Source: JAFIHK01 sp041441455
Lineage (GTDB): Bacteria; Bacteroidota; Bacteroidia; Bacteroidales; UBA932
Assembly: GCA_041441455.1 (NCBI GenBank)
Contig: JASDTB010000045.1
Span: 13,682-77,681 of the forward strand
Length of the DNA: 64,000 bases
Direction: 5' to 3'
Shown one piece after another: positions 26,605 to 35,109 of this stretch (positions are counted from its first letter, which is position 1; each line of letters opens with the position of its first letter). A model generated the notes under the pieces. It was not told where the DNA came from. It did not search any database and saw only the letters and a list, made by a program, of their open reading frames with translations. Made by a program: the position numbers and the translations under genes.

Positions 26605-27227
26605 TGTTCGATCTCCTTTAGCTTCAAATCAATCTCCTTTTCAAATTCACTTTGTTGATCAATCATCAACGTATTGATTCCTAATTGCCTTGCAGCTTCC
26701 AGATTTGCTTGAGAATCATCAATAAATAGCACACTTTGTGGAGAGCCAAGTTCAGACAACATCATTTTAAATATTGCAGCATCTGGTTTTGCGCTCTTCA
26801 TTTGGTATGAAAGATATAATTTATCGAAACAATCTTGTATTGAATATCCTAGATCTTCAAAATAACCCTCAACGATTTTAAATGCAATCGGATTGGTATT
26901 GCTAAGCATGTATACTTTATAGTTGACTTTAAGACTTTTAATATAATCTAACCTCTCTTTGGGAATCTCTATTAAAAAAGCCTTCATTGCACTATCAATC
27001 ATTTCGTCTGTTACAGGTTGATTAATATGCTTACGGCATCTATCTCTAAATTCTGCTGAATCAAACTTTCCCTTTTCGAAATCAAGAAAAAAGCCATCTT
27101 GGACATACTCGTTCAATATCTCTCCAAATGTCTCAAATCCAATGTTGGTAAATGCCTCAACACACGCATTCCTGTCTAGCTTCAACAAGACTCCTCCTAA
27201 ATCAAATACTATATTTTTTATCTTCAT
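26595..27227 (-). CDS. HAD-superfamily phosphatase (subfamily IA, YihX-like)
   Basis: The 210-residue protein has motif I VFDLGGVLLKLDRN, motif II MLSNTNP, the motif III Lys in SYQMKSAKPDAAIF, and motif IV VLFIDDSQANLEAA. The helical cap domain lies between motifs I and II. It probably dephosphorylates a small sugar phosphate, as YihX does for glucose-1-phosphate. It overlaps mtnA by 4 bases, which suggests a role on an intermediate of that pathway. It lacks the DIEGTT start of the enolase-phosphatase MtnC. Confidence 0.85.
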   Translation of the reverse strand: MKIKNIVFDLGGVLLKLDRNACVEAFTNIGFETFGEILNEYVQDGFFLDFEKGKFDSAEFRDRCRKHINQPVTDEMIDSAMKAFLIEIPKERLDYIKSLKVNYKVYMLSNTNPIAFKIVEGYFEDLGYSIQDCFDKLYLSYQMKSAKPDAAIFKMMLSELGSPQSVLFIDDSQANLEAARQLGINTLMIDQQSEFEKEIDLKLKEIEQCQ

Positions 27228-28252
27228 TTCAATTTATTTATCCCCTTTTCTGTAATAATGGCAGTAATTAGTGCAGATGGTGTAACGTCAAATGCTGGGT
27301 TATATATCTTCACTTCGCCTTTATATTTCATTGGCTTTTCATACCACATATGTGTAACCTCATCGGCTTCTCTTTGTTCAATTTTTATATCTTTTCCAGA
27401 TGCAGTCAGAGGGTCATATGTAGTGCTTGGGCCTAATACATAAACTGGAATTCCATAATGTTTTGCAATTATCGCAACTCCTAATGTTCCTATCTTATTA
27501 GCGACATCACCATTCGCAGCTATTCTATCGCAGCCAACCAATACGGCGTCTATTTTACCAGAACTCATCAATGAAGCAGCCATATTATCACATTGTAATG
27601 TTGTGTCAACTCCAAAACAAGATAGCTCATAAGCTGTCAGCCTTGCCCCTTGTAGAAGCGGTCTAGTTTCGTCTGCATATACTTTAAAATTGTACCCTCT
27701 CTCTTGCCCTAAATAGATTGGCCCTAGTGCAGTGCCATATCTTGAAACGGCAAGATGACCTGCATTGCAATGCGTTAAAATAGACATTCCTGGCTTTAAA
27801 AGCGAGAGTCCATATTCAGCTATTGCGAGGCACATCTTAATATCCTCCTCTTTTATGCTATCCGCAACCTCCAACATGTCATCAACAATCTCCTCGGTGC
27901 TCGATCTAAAGTTTATCGAAAGGCTAAAAGTATCACGTATTCTATCAAGTGCTGTTTTTAAATTCACTGCTGTAGGTCTAGATTCCAATAGTCTTTTATA
28001 GTAATCCTCAAATACAATTGACAGCTCTTTTTTACCAACAGGATACCTTTCTAAAATTGATACACATATTCCATATGCAGCTGCGACGCCTATTGCTGGA
28101 GCTCCTCTAACTTTAAGTCTCACAATAGCATCTATAATATCATCTATATCAGACAAATAAACAAAACTCTCTTGCCATGGCAAAAGAGTCTGATCTAATA
28201 TTTTAAGTTTTCTTCTATCTTGCGATAGCTCTACAGAGTCAAAATTAAACAT
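27224..28252 (-). CDS. mtnA: S-methyl-5-thioribose-1-phosphate isomerase MtnA
   Basis: MtnA converts methylthioribose-1-phosphate to methylthioribulose-1-phosphate. The 342-residue protein has RGAPAIGVAAAYGICVS, the catalytic Cys in LTHCNAGHLAVSRYGTA (about residue 161), and the catalytic Asp in VGCDRIAANGDVANKIGT (about residue 241). C-terminal VTPSALITAIITEKGI is also typical. These residues separate MtnA from eIF2B relatives. It sits one base after the aldolase gene and overlaps the HAD gene, in the operon with the deaminase and phosphorylase. Confidence 0.95.
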   Translation of the reverse strand: MFNFDSVELSQDRRKLKILDQTLLPWQESFVYLSDIDDIIDAIVRLKVRGAPAIGVAAAYGICVSILERYPVGKKELSIVFEDYYKRLLESRPTAVNLKTALDRIRDTFSLSINFRSSTEEIVDDMLEVADSIKEEDIKMCLAIAEYGLSLLKPGMSILTHCNAGHLAVSRYGTALGPIYLGQERGYNFKVYADETRPLLQGARLTAYELSCFGVDTTLQCDNMAASLMSSGKIDAVLVGCDRIAANGDVANKIGTLGVAIIAKHYGIPVYVLGPSTTYDPLTASGKDIKIEQREADEVTHMWYEKPMKYKGEVKIYNPAFDVTPSALITAIITEKGINKLK

Positions 28253-28253
28253 A

Positions 28254-28919
28254 TCATTTAGATCCGTTTAGCATTTTATCTTTTACCTTCATTAGTTCTG
28301 CATACTCTTCGGAGGTAAAATGTCTTGGTTTACTATTTCTTGCCTCAATCAAATGACTTATTCGACAGTGAGATTCAATAACCTCTGTTCTCCAATACGC
28401 CTCTTCGGGTGTTTTACCCCAAGTTATAAGACCATGATTTTGAAGCATTAGACTATGTCTACCTTGCGCATTGTATTCAATTGCCTCAGCTAACTCTTTT
28501 GATCCTGGAATGTAAAACGGTAACATCACGATTTCATCCATCCATAATGCCGCTTCTGGGCTTAAACATGGATAAGGTAACCTCTCAGTAAATGCATATG
28601 AGCATGTATATGGAGGGTGACAATGGATTACCATATTTGCAGTTGGATCTGCTTTGTAAACAGCTAGATGAGTTGTTATCTCACTCGAAGGTTTTTGAAT
28701 ACCTGATATTTGCTCTCCGTTCAAATTTACTAAACAGATATCTTTTTCTTTCAGTCTGCTTTTTGAAAATAGAGTCGGAGTGCATAATACTGTATTAGAC
28801 GAAACTCTCATGGATACATTTCCACCGTTTCCGTCAACAAATGACTTGTGCCACAAAATTGCAGCATATTCACATACTATCCTGGCTTTATCGGAGAAAA
28901 TCTCCGGTAATGGTCCCAT
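28254..28919 (-). CDS. Class II aldolase (FucA/Ald2-like), candidate methylthioribulose-1-P aldolase
   Basis: The 221-residue protein has the class II aldolase fold: GGNVSMRVSSNTVLCTPT, the catalytic Glu in KPSSEITTHLAVYK, zinc ligands in VIHCHPPYTCSYA (HxH) and the third His in LMLQNHGLITWGKTPEEAYW. The family includes L-fuculose-1-phosphate aldolase, the Ald2 aldolase of the DHAP shunt, and the dehydratase MtnB. Placed one base before mtnA and 4 after the phosphorylase, it probably splits methylthioribulose-1-phosphate to DHAP and methylthioacetaldehyde. A dehydratase (MtnB) role is the main alternative, but no MtnC or MtnD partners are seen here. Confidence 0.82.
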   Translation of the reverse strand: MGPLPEIFSDKARIVCEYAAILWHKSFVDGNGGNVSMRVSSNTVLCTPTLFSKSRLKEKDICLVNLNGEQISGIQKPSSEITTHLAVYKADPTANMVIHCHPPYTCSYAFTERLPYPCLSPEAALWMDEIVMLPFYIPGSKELAEAIEYNAQGRHSLMLQNHGLITWGKTPEEAYWRTEVIESHCRISHLIEARNSKPRHFTSEEYAELMKVKDKMLNGSK

Positions 28920-28923
28920 AATA

Positions 28924-29745
28924 CTATAGTTTTGATATCATTTCGGTAATCAATAGGGTCATTCTGTCGGCTGCTTTGTTTGCTGCAATAATTACATCAT
29001 TTCCATCGTTTACAAAATCATCTGCAAAATTGTGAGCTTCGTTTGTAATTACTGAGATTCCAAAGACAGGAATATCTGAGTGACGAGCAACAATGACCTC
29101 TGGAACAGTAGACATGCCAACAGCATCAGCACCAATACCTCTGAAGAATGAATATTCAGCAGGTGTCTCATATGTCGGACCTGTTCCTGCAAGATAGACA
29201 CCTTTTTTCAAAGGAATCTGTTTCTCTGCAGCAATTTTTTCAAAAAGAGCAATAAGTTTCAGATCGTATGGTCTGGTCATATCTGGGAATCTTGGTCCAA
29301 ACTCTTCTAGGTTTTTTCCAATAAGAGGATTCGGCATTAAATTGATATGATCTCTAATCACCATCAAATCACCTACTTTATAGTCAAAATTTACACCACC
29401 AGCTGCATTAGACACAAAAAGGTACTGAATTCCCAATACCTTCATAACTCTTACTGGCATTGTAACTTGTTCCATTCCATAGCCTTCGTAATAGTGAAAA
29501 CGACCTTGCATTGCAACAACATCTTTTCCACCTAATTTACCAAAAATTAGATTTCCCTTATGTCCAATTGCAGTAGATTGTGCGAAGTTAGGAATTTCAC
29601 TGTATGGAATAACAATTCTCTCCTCTATTTTTTCTGCTAGTTCACCAAGTCCACTTCCAAGAATAATTCCTACAAATGGAGTTTTGCCTCCAATCCTCGA
29701 TTTAATATAATCTGACGCCTCATGAATTCTTTTTATGATTTCCAT
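28924..29745 (-). CDS. Purine nucleoside phosphorylase, 6-oxopurine type (candidate methylthioinosine phosphorylase)
   Basis: The 273-residue protein belongs to the trimeric PNP/MTAP family: GIILGSGLGELAEKI, VSNAAGGVNFDYKVGDLMVI, GTGPTYETPAEYSFFR, and GMSTVPEVIVARH. The base-recognition loop is SVITNEAHNF, with Asn where PNPs bind 6-oxopurines; MTA phosphorylases carry Asp there. It should therefore act on inosine, guanosine or methylthioinosine rather than on MTA itself. The adjacent deaminase (12-base gap) would supply methylthioinosine, and mtnA would use the methylthioribose-1-phosphate. Confidence 0.9.
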   Translation of the reverse strand: MEIIKRIHEASDYIKSRIGGKTPFVGIILGSGLGELAEKIEERIVIPYSEIPNFAQSTAIGHKGNLIFGKLGGKDVVAMQGRFHYYEGYGMEQVTMPVRVMKVLGIQYLFVSNAAGGVNFDYKVGDLMVIRDHINLMPNPLIGKNLEEFGPRFPDMTRPYDLKLIALFEKIAAEKQIPLKKGVYLAGTGPTYETPAEYSFFRGIGADAVGMSTVPEVIVARHSDIPVFGISVITNEAHNFADDFVNDGNDVIIAANKAADRMTLLITEMISKL

Positions 29746-29757
29746 AATCTCAATAGT

Positions 29758-31011
29758 TTATAGTAGTTTTTTATATAATCTGTTTACGTTTTCCAAAATA
29801 TCATTTTCTTGTGCACATATTCTGTTCTCCATTAAAATTTGGCCATTGCAGATTAATGTGTCGATGCAATCACCATGCGCAGAATATACTAGGTTTGCAA
29901 GAAAGTCAATATTTGGAGTAAATGCAACTGTATTTAGCTTAATCAAGGACAAATCTGCATAATATCCCTCTTGAAGCTTTCCAGTCTTTAATCCTAAAGC
30001 TTTTCCTCCATTTTCGGTAGCAAGAGTAAAAAGTTCATCGAGAGGCATAGCTGTAGGGTCCTTTCTCCAAGCCTTTTGCATAAGAGCTGTTGTCTTCATT
30101 ACCTCAATCATATCGAGATTATTTGAAGAGGCGCAGCCATCAGTACCTAAAGTGACAGTAACACCAGCATCTCTCATCTCATTGTATCTAAACATGTAGC
30201 CCGAAGCTAATTTTAAATTTGAGTTAATATTGTGAACTGCTTTAACGCCTTTATCTGCCAAAATTTTGATATCATCATCATCCAACCATAGACAATGCGC
30301 TGCAATGACTTCGGGACCTAATACACCTAGTTTCTGAAGATATTTTGTCGGACTAACACAGTGTAGTTTAACGCTATCAGCGTTTTCAACCTCTGTCTCA
30401 GACAGATGAATATGGAGAAATAGTCCATTTTTTCGAGCAAAATCCGATGACCATCTGATCATCTTCTCCGAGACACTGTAAGGAGCGTGCACTCCAATCG
30501 CAAATTTATTCATCTCTCCCCACTTTGCTGACTCTTCTAATGCCTTTTCGCATCCTTTTTTAATGTCATCATGTCTGCTCTCATCCATTAAATCTAGTAC
30601 AACATAAGGTTGTACCGACCTAAGTCCCATATCTGAAACAGCTTCAACTGCCGCAGATAGGTTCCAATATTGATCATTAAAGCAGACAGTTCCGCTTTTT
30701 ATCATCTCTAAACAAGCTAGCTTTGTTCCCCAATAAACCAACTCATCATCAAGTCTTTTCTCTACCGGCCAAATCTTGTTGTAAATCCAATCCATCAAAG
30801 ACATATCCTCCCCTATTCCTCTCATTAAAGTCATCGCTGCATGCGTATGCATATTGACAAAACCTGGGATTGCAGCCATCTGGTGACCATCAATAATTCG
30901 CGAAGCAGTAAATTCTATGTCTTTAGAAATCTTTGAAATTTTATCTCCTTCGATTAGAATATCTTGTATACAATTGTTTACCAGTATATTTTTTATAAGA
31001 ATACTATTCAT
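29758..31011 (-). CDS. mtaD: 5'-methylthioadenosine/S-adenosylhomocysteine deaminase MtaD
   Basis: The 417-residue amidohydrolase has the metal site GFVNMHTHAAMTLMRGIGED (HxH), HLHLSETEVEN (His and Glu), IAAHCLWLDDDD (His) and LGTDGCASSNNLDM (Asp), the pattern of MtaD/TrzN-like deaminases. It should remove the 6-amino group of MTA or SAH. The ATG at 31011 was chosen; the codon before it is TTG. It is the first gene of the six-gene operon and is divergent from the radical SAM gene. Confidence 0.9.
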   Translation of the reverse strand: MNSILIKNILVNNCIQDILIEGDKISKISKDIEFTASRIIDGHQMAAIPGFVNMHTHAAMTLMRGIGEDMSLMDWIYNKIWPVEKRLDDELVYWGTKLACLEMIKSGTVCFNDQYWNLSAAVEAVSDMGLRSVQPYVVLDLMDESRHDDIKKGCEKALEESAKWGEMNKFAIGVHAPYSVSEKMIRWSSDFARKNGLFLHIHLSETEVENADSVKLHCVSPTKYLQKLGVLGPEVIAAHCLWLDDDDIKILADKGVKAVHNINSNLKLASGYMFRYNEMRDAGVTVTLGTDGCASSNNLDMIEVMKTTALMQKAWRKDPTAMPLDELFTLATENGGKALGLKTGKLQEGYYADLSLIKLNTVAFTPNIDFLANLVYSAHGDCIDTLICNGQILMENRICAQENDILENVNRLYKKLL

Positions 31012-31085
31012 CAAAACAAAACATTTTTTTTAATGTCATACAATTATAACATAATTCGGTGTAATAATCAAATCTTAATTATGAC

Positions 31086-31093
31086 TATCTTTG
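31086..31093 (+). promoter_or_regulatory. Promoter -7 element very close to the radical SAM start codon
   Basis: TATCTTTG matches TAnnTTTG exactly and ends only 10 bases before the ATG at 31104. Initiation at the usual distance would give a leader of a few bases. Confidence 0.5.
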
Positions 31094-31103
31094 CTGCAAA
31101 AAT

Positions 31104-32753
31104 ATGATAATTCTTTGGCTTGACATAAATTCTTCCTATTCTCACTCATCGTTGGCACTTCCCTCGCTTCATTCCCAATTGAGTAAAGAGCAGAAAAAAA
31201 AGCATGAATGGAGGGTTGTTCAAGGAACTACAAACAACGATCGAAACCAGATCATCTCTTTGATAATTAAGGAAAAACCAGACGTTATTTTATCTACTCT
31301 ATGGCTATTCAATCATAAATTTGTTACAGAGGTGCTTAGTGTTTACTCCTGCATCTGTGAGAAGACGAAAATTTTTCTAGGTGGACCAGAGTTCTTAGGA
31401 GACAATAGCCAATTTTTAGAGCAAAATCCCAATATAACTGCGGTCTTTAGAGGAGAAGGTGAAGAGATCTTTCCAAATTTTATTGATTCATTAGAAAATG
31501 ATAGCTGGAGAGATATACGTGGTTTTTGTTACAAAGGCCCTTCGGGTTATCACGACAATGGAGAGTGTATTACAGAAGATTTTTGTTCATTAAAATTCCC
31601 CGAAGAGTCTGAGTTTTTTAGCTTCGACAAACCATTTGTTCAACTTGAAACCTCTAGAGGATGTTTTAATACATGTGCATTTTGCGTAAGCGGAAAAAAA
31701 CAGAAAGTTGTTGATTTAGATACAGAGACAATTGAAAAAAGGCTCCATGTATTTGCTAGAAATAACATAAAAGAGATTCGTATTCTAGACAGAACTTTTA
31801 ATGCAAATGACAAACGAGCTGCTGAACTTTTAAAACTTTTTTCAAAATTCGAAGGCGTCTTTAATTTTCATTTAGAGGTTCATCCTGCGCTAATTGGTCC
31901 TCAAACCAAATCAGCAATCGAAAGTCTGCCCGAAGGGTTATTACATGTCGAAGCAGGAATTCAAAGTCTAAGAGATCATGTGTTACAAAAGTGTCAAAGA
32001 AAAGGAGATTCATTTAGATCTACCGAGGGTCTCAAATATCTAAAATCGATAAGAAAATTCGAAATCCATGCAGATTTAATTTCAGGTCTCCCTGGCTATT
32101 CTTATAAAGATCTTTATGACGATCTTATTACTCTAATGAAGATTGAATGTGATGAAATTCAATTAGAGCTTTTAAAACTACTTCCTGGAACACAATTAAG
32201 GAATTTAGCACATGATATCGGAATTAAATACTCTCCATTTCCTCCCTATGAGGTATTGGAGACTACATCGATCTCTTTTACAGAACTATCCGATAGTATG
32301 ATCTTGTCAGAAATTACAGATGTCTTTTACAACGACTCCCTATGGCGATATCTAATTACATCCCTACTGAAAATCAATCATCTCTCTTTAGAAGAGCTTA
32401 AGGAATTCCTCAAGACTTCTTCTTACAAACTTAAGGGCAACTCCTTAGAATACAAATGTTCCGTATTAGATAAATTTATAAAAGAGCACTACCCCACATT
32501 AATGCCATTAGTTACAGAATTGTGGTTAATAAATGGATTGTCTACTAATAAAGGGGCAGGTTTAAGGGCACATAGATGGAAACAATGTGAAGGTGCTATT
32601 GAAAATCCAATATTTGATCCTCAAAAAAGAGAATCTCACTACTATCATATTGATTTTGGAGGACAAAAACGGACATGGCTTGAGTATAACAAGTCCGAAA
32701 ACCAATATCGTCCAGTAAGAATTTTATCACATAATGCTATAAAATTAAAATAA
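31104..32753 (+). CDS. B12-binding-domain radical SAM protein (DUF4080 type)
   Basis: The 549-residue protein has an N-terminal cobalamin-binding-like domain (about 1-150, LWLDINSSYSHSSLALPSLH and IFLGGPEF) and a radical SAM core with the cluster motif CFNTCAFC (CxxxCxxC, about residue 188). Further core motifs are HVEAGIQSLRDHVLQKCQRK and DLISGLPGYSYKDLYDDL. The C-terminal domain resembles DUF4080. The family is widespread in anaerobes and the reaction is unknown. It stands alone between the MTA operon and the CoA-ligase operon. Confidence 0.85.
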   Translation: MIILWLDINSSYSHSSLALPSLHSQLSKEQKKKHEWRVVQGTTNNDRNQIISLIIKEKPDVILSTLWLFNHKFVTEVLSVYSCICEKTKIFLGGPEFLGDNSQFLEQNPNITAVFRGEGEEIFPNFIDSLENDSWRDIRGFCYKGPSGYHDNGECITEDFCSLKFPEESEFFSFDKPFVQLETSRGCFNTCAFCVSGKKQKVVDLDTETIEKRLHVFARNNIKEIRILDRTFNANDKRAAELLKLFSKFEGVFNFHLEVHPALIGPQTKSAIESLPEGLLHVEAGIQSLRDHVLQKCQRKGDSFRSTEGLKYLKSIRKFEIHADLISGLPGYSYKDLYDDLITLMKIECDEIQLELLKLLPGTQLRNLAHDIGIKYSPFPPYEVLETTSISFTELSDSMILSEITDVFYNDSLWRYLITSLLKINHLSLEELKEFLKTSSYKLKGNSLEYKCSVLDKFIKEHYPTLMPLVTELWLINGLSTNKGAGLRAHRWKQCEGAIENPIFDPQKRESHYYHIDFGGQKRTWLEYNKSENQYRPVRILSHNAIKLK

Positions 32754-32807
32754 TAAATCACACTTTTACTTACTTATTATTATATTCGCACTCAAATTTC
32801 TTAAAAT

Positions 32808-34859
32808 ATGATAACAAAAGAGCTAATTTCACCTAAAAGCATTGTAATTGTCGGAGGATCAGAAGAATGCCACAAACCTGGAGGTAATGTACTAAAAAAT
32901 CTAAAAGAGACTGGATTTAAAGGATCTTTGTATGTGGTAAACCCAAAAGCTGACCAAGTCCAGGGTATAAAAAGCTTCCGATCTGTTGAAGATCTTCCTC
33001 AAGTTGATATGGCAATACTTGCAATACCAGCCTCTTTATGTCCTTCTGCTGTAGATGTGTTGTGCAACAAGAAGTCATGTAAAGCAGTTATCATATTTTC
33101 CGCAGGATTTCATGAAGACAGCAAAGAGGGAGCTGAATTAGAAGAACAAATTGTAAAAATTGTCAATAAAGCAGGAGCATCATTAATCGGTCCAAATTGT
33201 ATTGGAGTTATGACTCCTAACTACGCTGGAGTCTTTACCAAACCTATTCCAGAACTAAAAGAGGGAGCGGTTGACATTATTTCTGGCTCAGGAGCTACTG
33301 TAGTATTTATTATTGAGACTGCAATGCAGCTTGGTCTTAAATTTTCTAATGTATTCTCTGTTGGCAACAGTGCTCAGATTGGTGTTGAAGATTTATTGAA
33401 ATATCTTGACGAAACATACGAACATGGAAAGAGTGCTCCAGTTAAGTTACTTTACATTGAGAGTATCTCTAAACCCGATATGCTATTAAAACATGCCTCT
33501 TCATTAATTAAGAAGGGAGCAAAGATTGCTGCTATAAAATCGGGATATAGCGAAGCTGGAAGTCGAGCTGCCTCATCACATACAGGAGCAATGGCAAGCC
33601 CAGACAAAGCAGTAACTGCTCTATTCAGAAAGGCAGGAATAATTAGATGCTATAGTAGGAATGAACTTGCAACTGTAGCCTCTGTATTAATGTATAATCA
33701 ACCAAAAGGTAACAAAGTTGCAGTAATTACACATGCAGGTGGACCAGCTGTTATGCTAACAGATGTTTTATCTAGCAATGGTGTAAATATTCCTCATATT
33801 GAAGGAGAAAAAGCGAACGAATTGTTATCGAAATTATTCCCAGGTTCTTCTGTAGCAAATCCTATCGATTTCCTTGCAACAGGAACAGCAAGCCAGCTTG
33901 AGAGTATTATTGATGCTTGTGAAAATGACTTTGATGTAGATTCAATGGCTGTCATTTTCGGTTCACCTGGTTTAACCACAGTGTATGATGTTTACGATAA
34001 GCTTTTAGAGAAGATCAAAACTTGCAAGAAGCCAATATATCCTGTTTTACCATCTGTGATGAATGTTAAAGATGAGATAAGCCAGTTTCAATCAAAAGGC
34101 GGAATCTCTTTTCCAGATGAGGTTTTATTCGGAAATGCCCTATCAAAAGTGATAAATTGTAAGGGAGTAGTAGAGGAGACACCACTTCCTCCTGTTGACC
34201 ATAAAATGATAAGAAAGATTATCGACTCTTCCGAAAATGGATATTTAACTCCCGAGAAAGTTCAGGCTTTAATGGATGCAGCTGGCATTAACAGAGCTAA
34301 AGAGATTGTTGTGACAGAAGTTGCTTCTCTTAAGAAAGGGGCAAAAGAGATTGGTTTTCCAATTGTTATGAAAGTTGTTGGACCTGTACACAAATCCGAT
34401 GTTGGAGGAGTTGCTCTAAATATTACTGACGAAGAGTCTCTAATAATGGAGTTCAACAGAATGATTAAAATTCCAGACACTAAAGCTGTCCTTATCCAGC
34501 CGATGTTATCTGGAACACAAATCTTCATTGGAGCCAAGCGTGAAGACAAATTTGGTCACTTAATACTTTGCGGTCTTGGCGGCATATTCGTTGAAGCTCT
34601 ACACGATATAAGTTGCGGATTGTCTCCAGTAACTAAAACTGAAGCTTCTGAAATGATTCAATCGCTCAGAGGATACAAACTCATTCAAGGAACGCGTGGA
34701 CAAGAGGGAGTTAATGAAGTACTATTCAACGAAGCAATCAGAAGAGTATCTGCTCTATGTACCGCTGCTCCTGAAATTTTTGAGATGGATCTTAACCCAC
34801 TACTTGGAAATAGCAAACAGGTAATAGCTGTTGATGCTCGAATAAGAATTGAAAAATAG
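32808..34859 (+). CDS. Acyl-CoA synthetase (ADP-forming), fused alpha-beta
   Basis: The 683-residue enzyme makes ATP from ADP, phosphate and acyl-CoA, releasing acetate or a branched acid. It has an N-terminal CoA-binding domain (VIVGGSEECHKPGGNVLKNL), a ligase domain with GPNCIGVM and the phospho-His in SHTGAMASPDKAV (about residue 257), and a C-terminal ATP-grasp domain (about 470-683) with VMKVVGPVHKSDVGGVAL. It precedes the ferredoxin oxidoreductase operon, whose acyl-CoA product it would convert to ATP. Substrate range (acetyl- versus isobutyryl-CoA) is not settled by sequence. Confidence 0.92.
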   Translation: MITKELISPKSIVIVGGSEECHKPGGNVLKNLKETGFKGSLYVVNPKADQVQGIKSFRSVEDLPQVDMAILAIPASLCPSAVDVLCNKKSCKAVIIFSAGFHEDSKEGAELEEQIVKIVNKAGASLIGPNCIGVMTPNYAGVFTKPIPELKEGAVDIISGSGATVVFIIETAMQLGLKFSNVFSVGNSAQIGVEDLLKYLDETYEHGKSAPVKLLYIESISKPDMLLKHASSLIKKGAKIAAIKSGYSEAGSRAASSHTGAMASPDKAVTALFRKAGIIRCYSRNELATVASVLMYNQPKGNKVAVITHAGGPAVMLTDVLSSNGVNIPHIEGEKANELLSKLFPGSSVANPIDFLATGTASQLESIIDACENDFDVDSMAVIFGSPGLTTVYDVYDKLLEKIKTCKKPIYPVLPSVMNVKDEISQFQSKGGISFPDEVLFGNALSKVINCKGVVEETPLPPVDHKMIRKIIDSSENGYLTPEKVQALMDAAGINRAKEIVVTEVASLKKGAKEIGFPIVMKVVGPVHKSDVGGVALNITDEESLIMEFNRMIKIPDTKAVLIQPMLSGTQIFIGAKREDKFGHLILCGLGGIFVEALHDISCGLSPVTKTEASEMIQSLRGYKLIQGTRGQEGVNEVLFNEAIRRVSALCTAAPEIFEMDLNPLLGNSKQVIAVDARIRIEK

Positions 34860-34867
34860 CAAATGTG

Positions 34868-35023
34868 ATGTTTCTTAAAAAAATTACCAGCAAATTTAAC
34901 AATCAAACATCTACTGTTCAGGCATTTATAATATTAATTATAATTTTAATAATCGGGATTGCACTAAGGTGGAACTACATAGTAGATAACATAATAAAAG
35001 GTTTTGATTACTTTTCTCAATGA
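34868..35023 (+). CDS. 51-residue single-span membrane peptide
   Basis: An ATG at 34868 opens 51 codons ending in TGA at 35021. The protein has a basic N-terminus (MFLKKITSKFNNQTS), one strongly hydrophobic segment (about residues 18-33, AFIILIIILIIGIALRW), then NYIVDNIIKGFDYFSQ. A basic N-terminus followed by one hydrophobic span suggests an N-in membrane anchor. It lies 8 bases after the CoA ligase stop and 86 before the ferredoxin subunit. I recognise no family. Its position suggests a link to the fermentation operon, but chance cannot be excluded at this length. Confidence 0.55.
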   Translation: MFLKKITSKFNNQTSTVQAFIILIIILIIGIALRWNYIVDNIIKGFDYFSQ

Positions 35024-35109
35024 AAAATTAACATTTTATAACAAATTATTTCATTTTTGGATATTTTAGTATATTTTTGTAAAAATTTATAAACTTAAAA
35101 TAATATAAT

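Noticed and set aside
26595..27227. HAD gene as enolase-phosphatase MtnC
   Set aside because: The motif I is FDLGGVLL, not the DIEGTT type of MtnC, and no acireductone dioxygenase gene is nearby.
28254..28919. Class II aldolase as MtnB dehydratase
   Set aside because: Not fully excluded, but the HCHPPYTCSYA metal motif is closer to sugar-phosphate aldolases and the later MtnC/MtnD steps are absent from the window.
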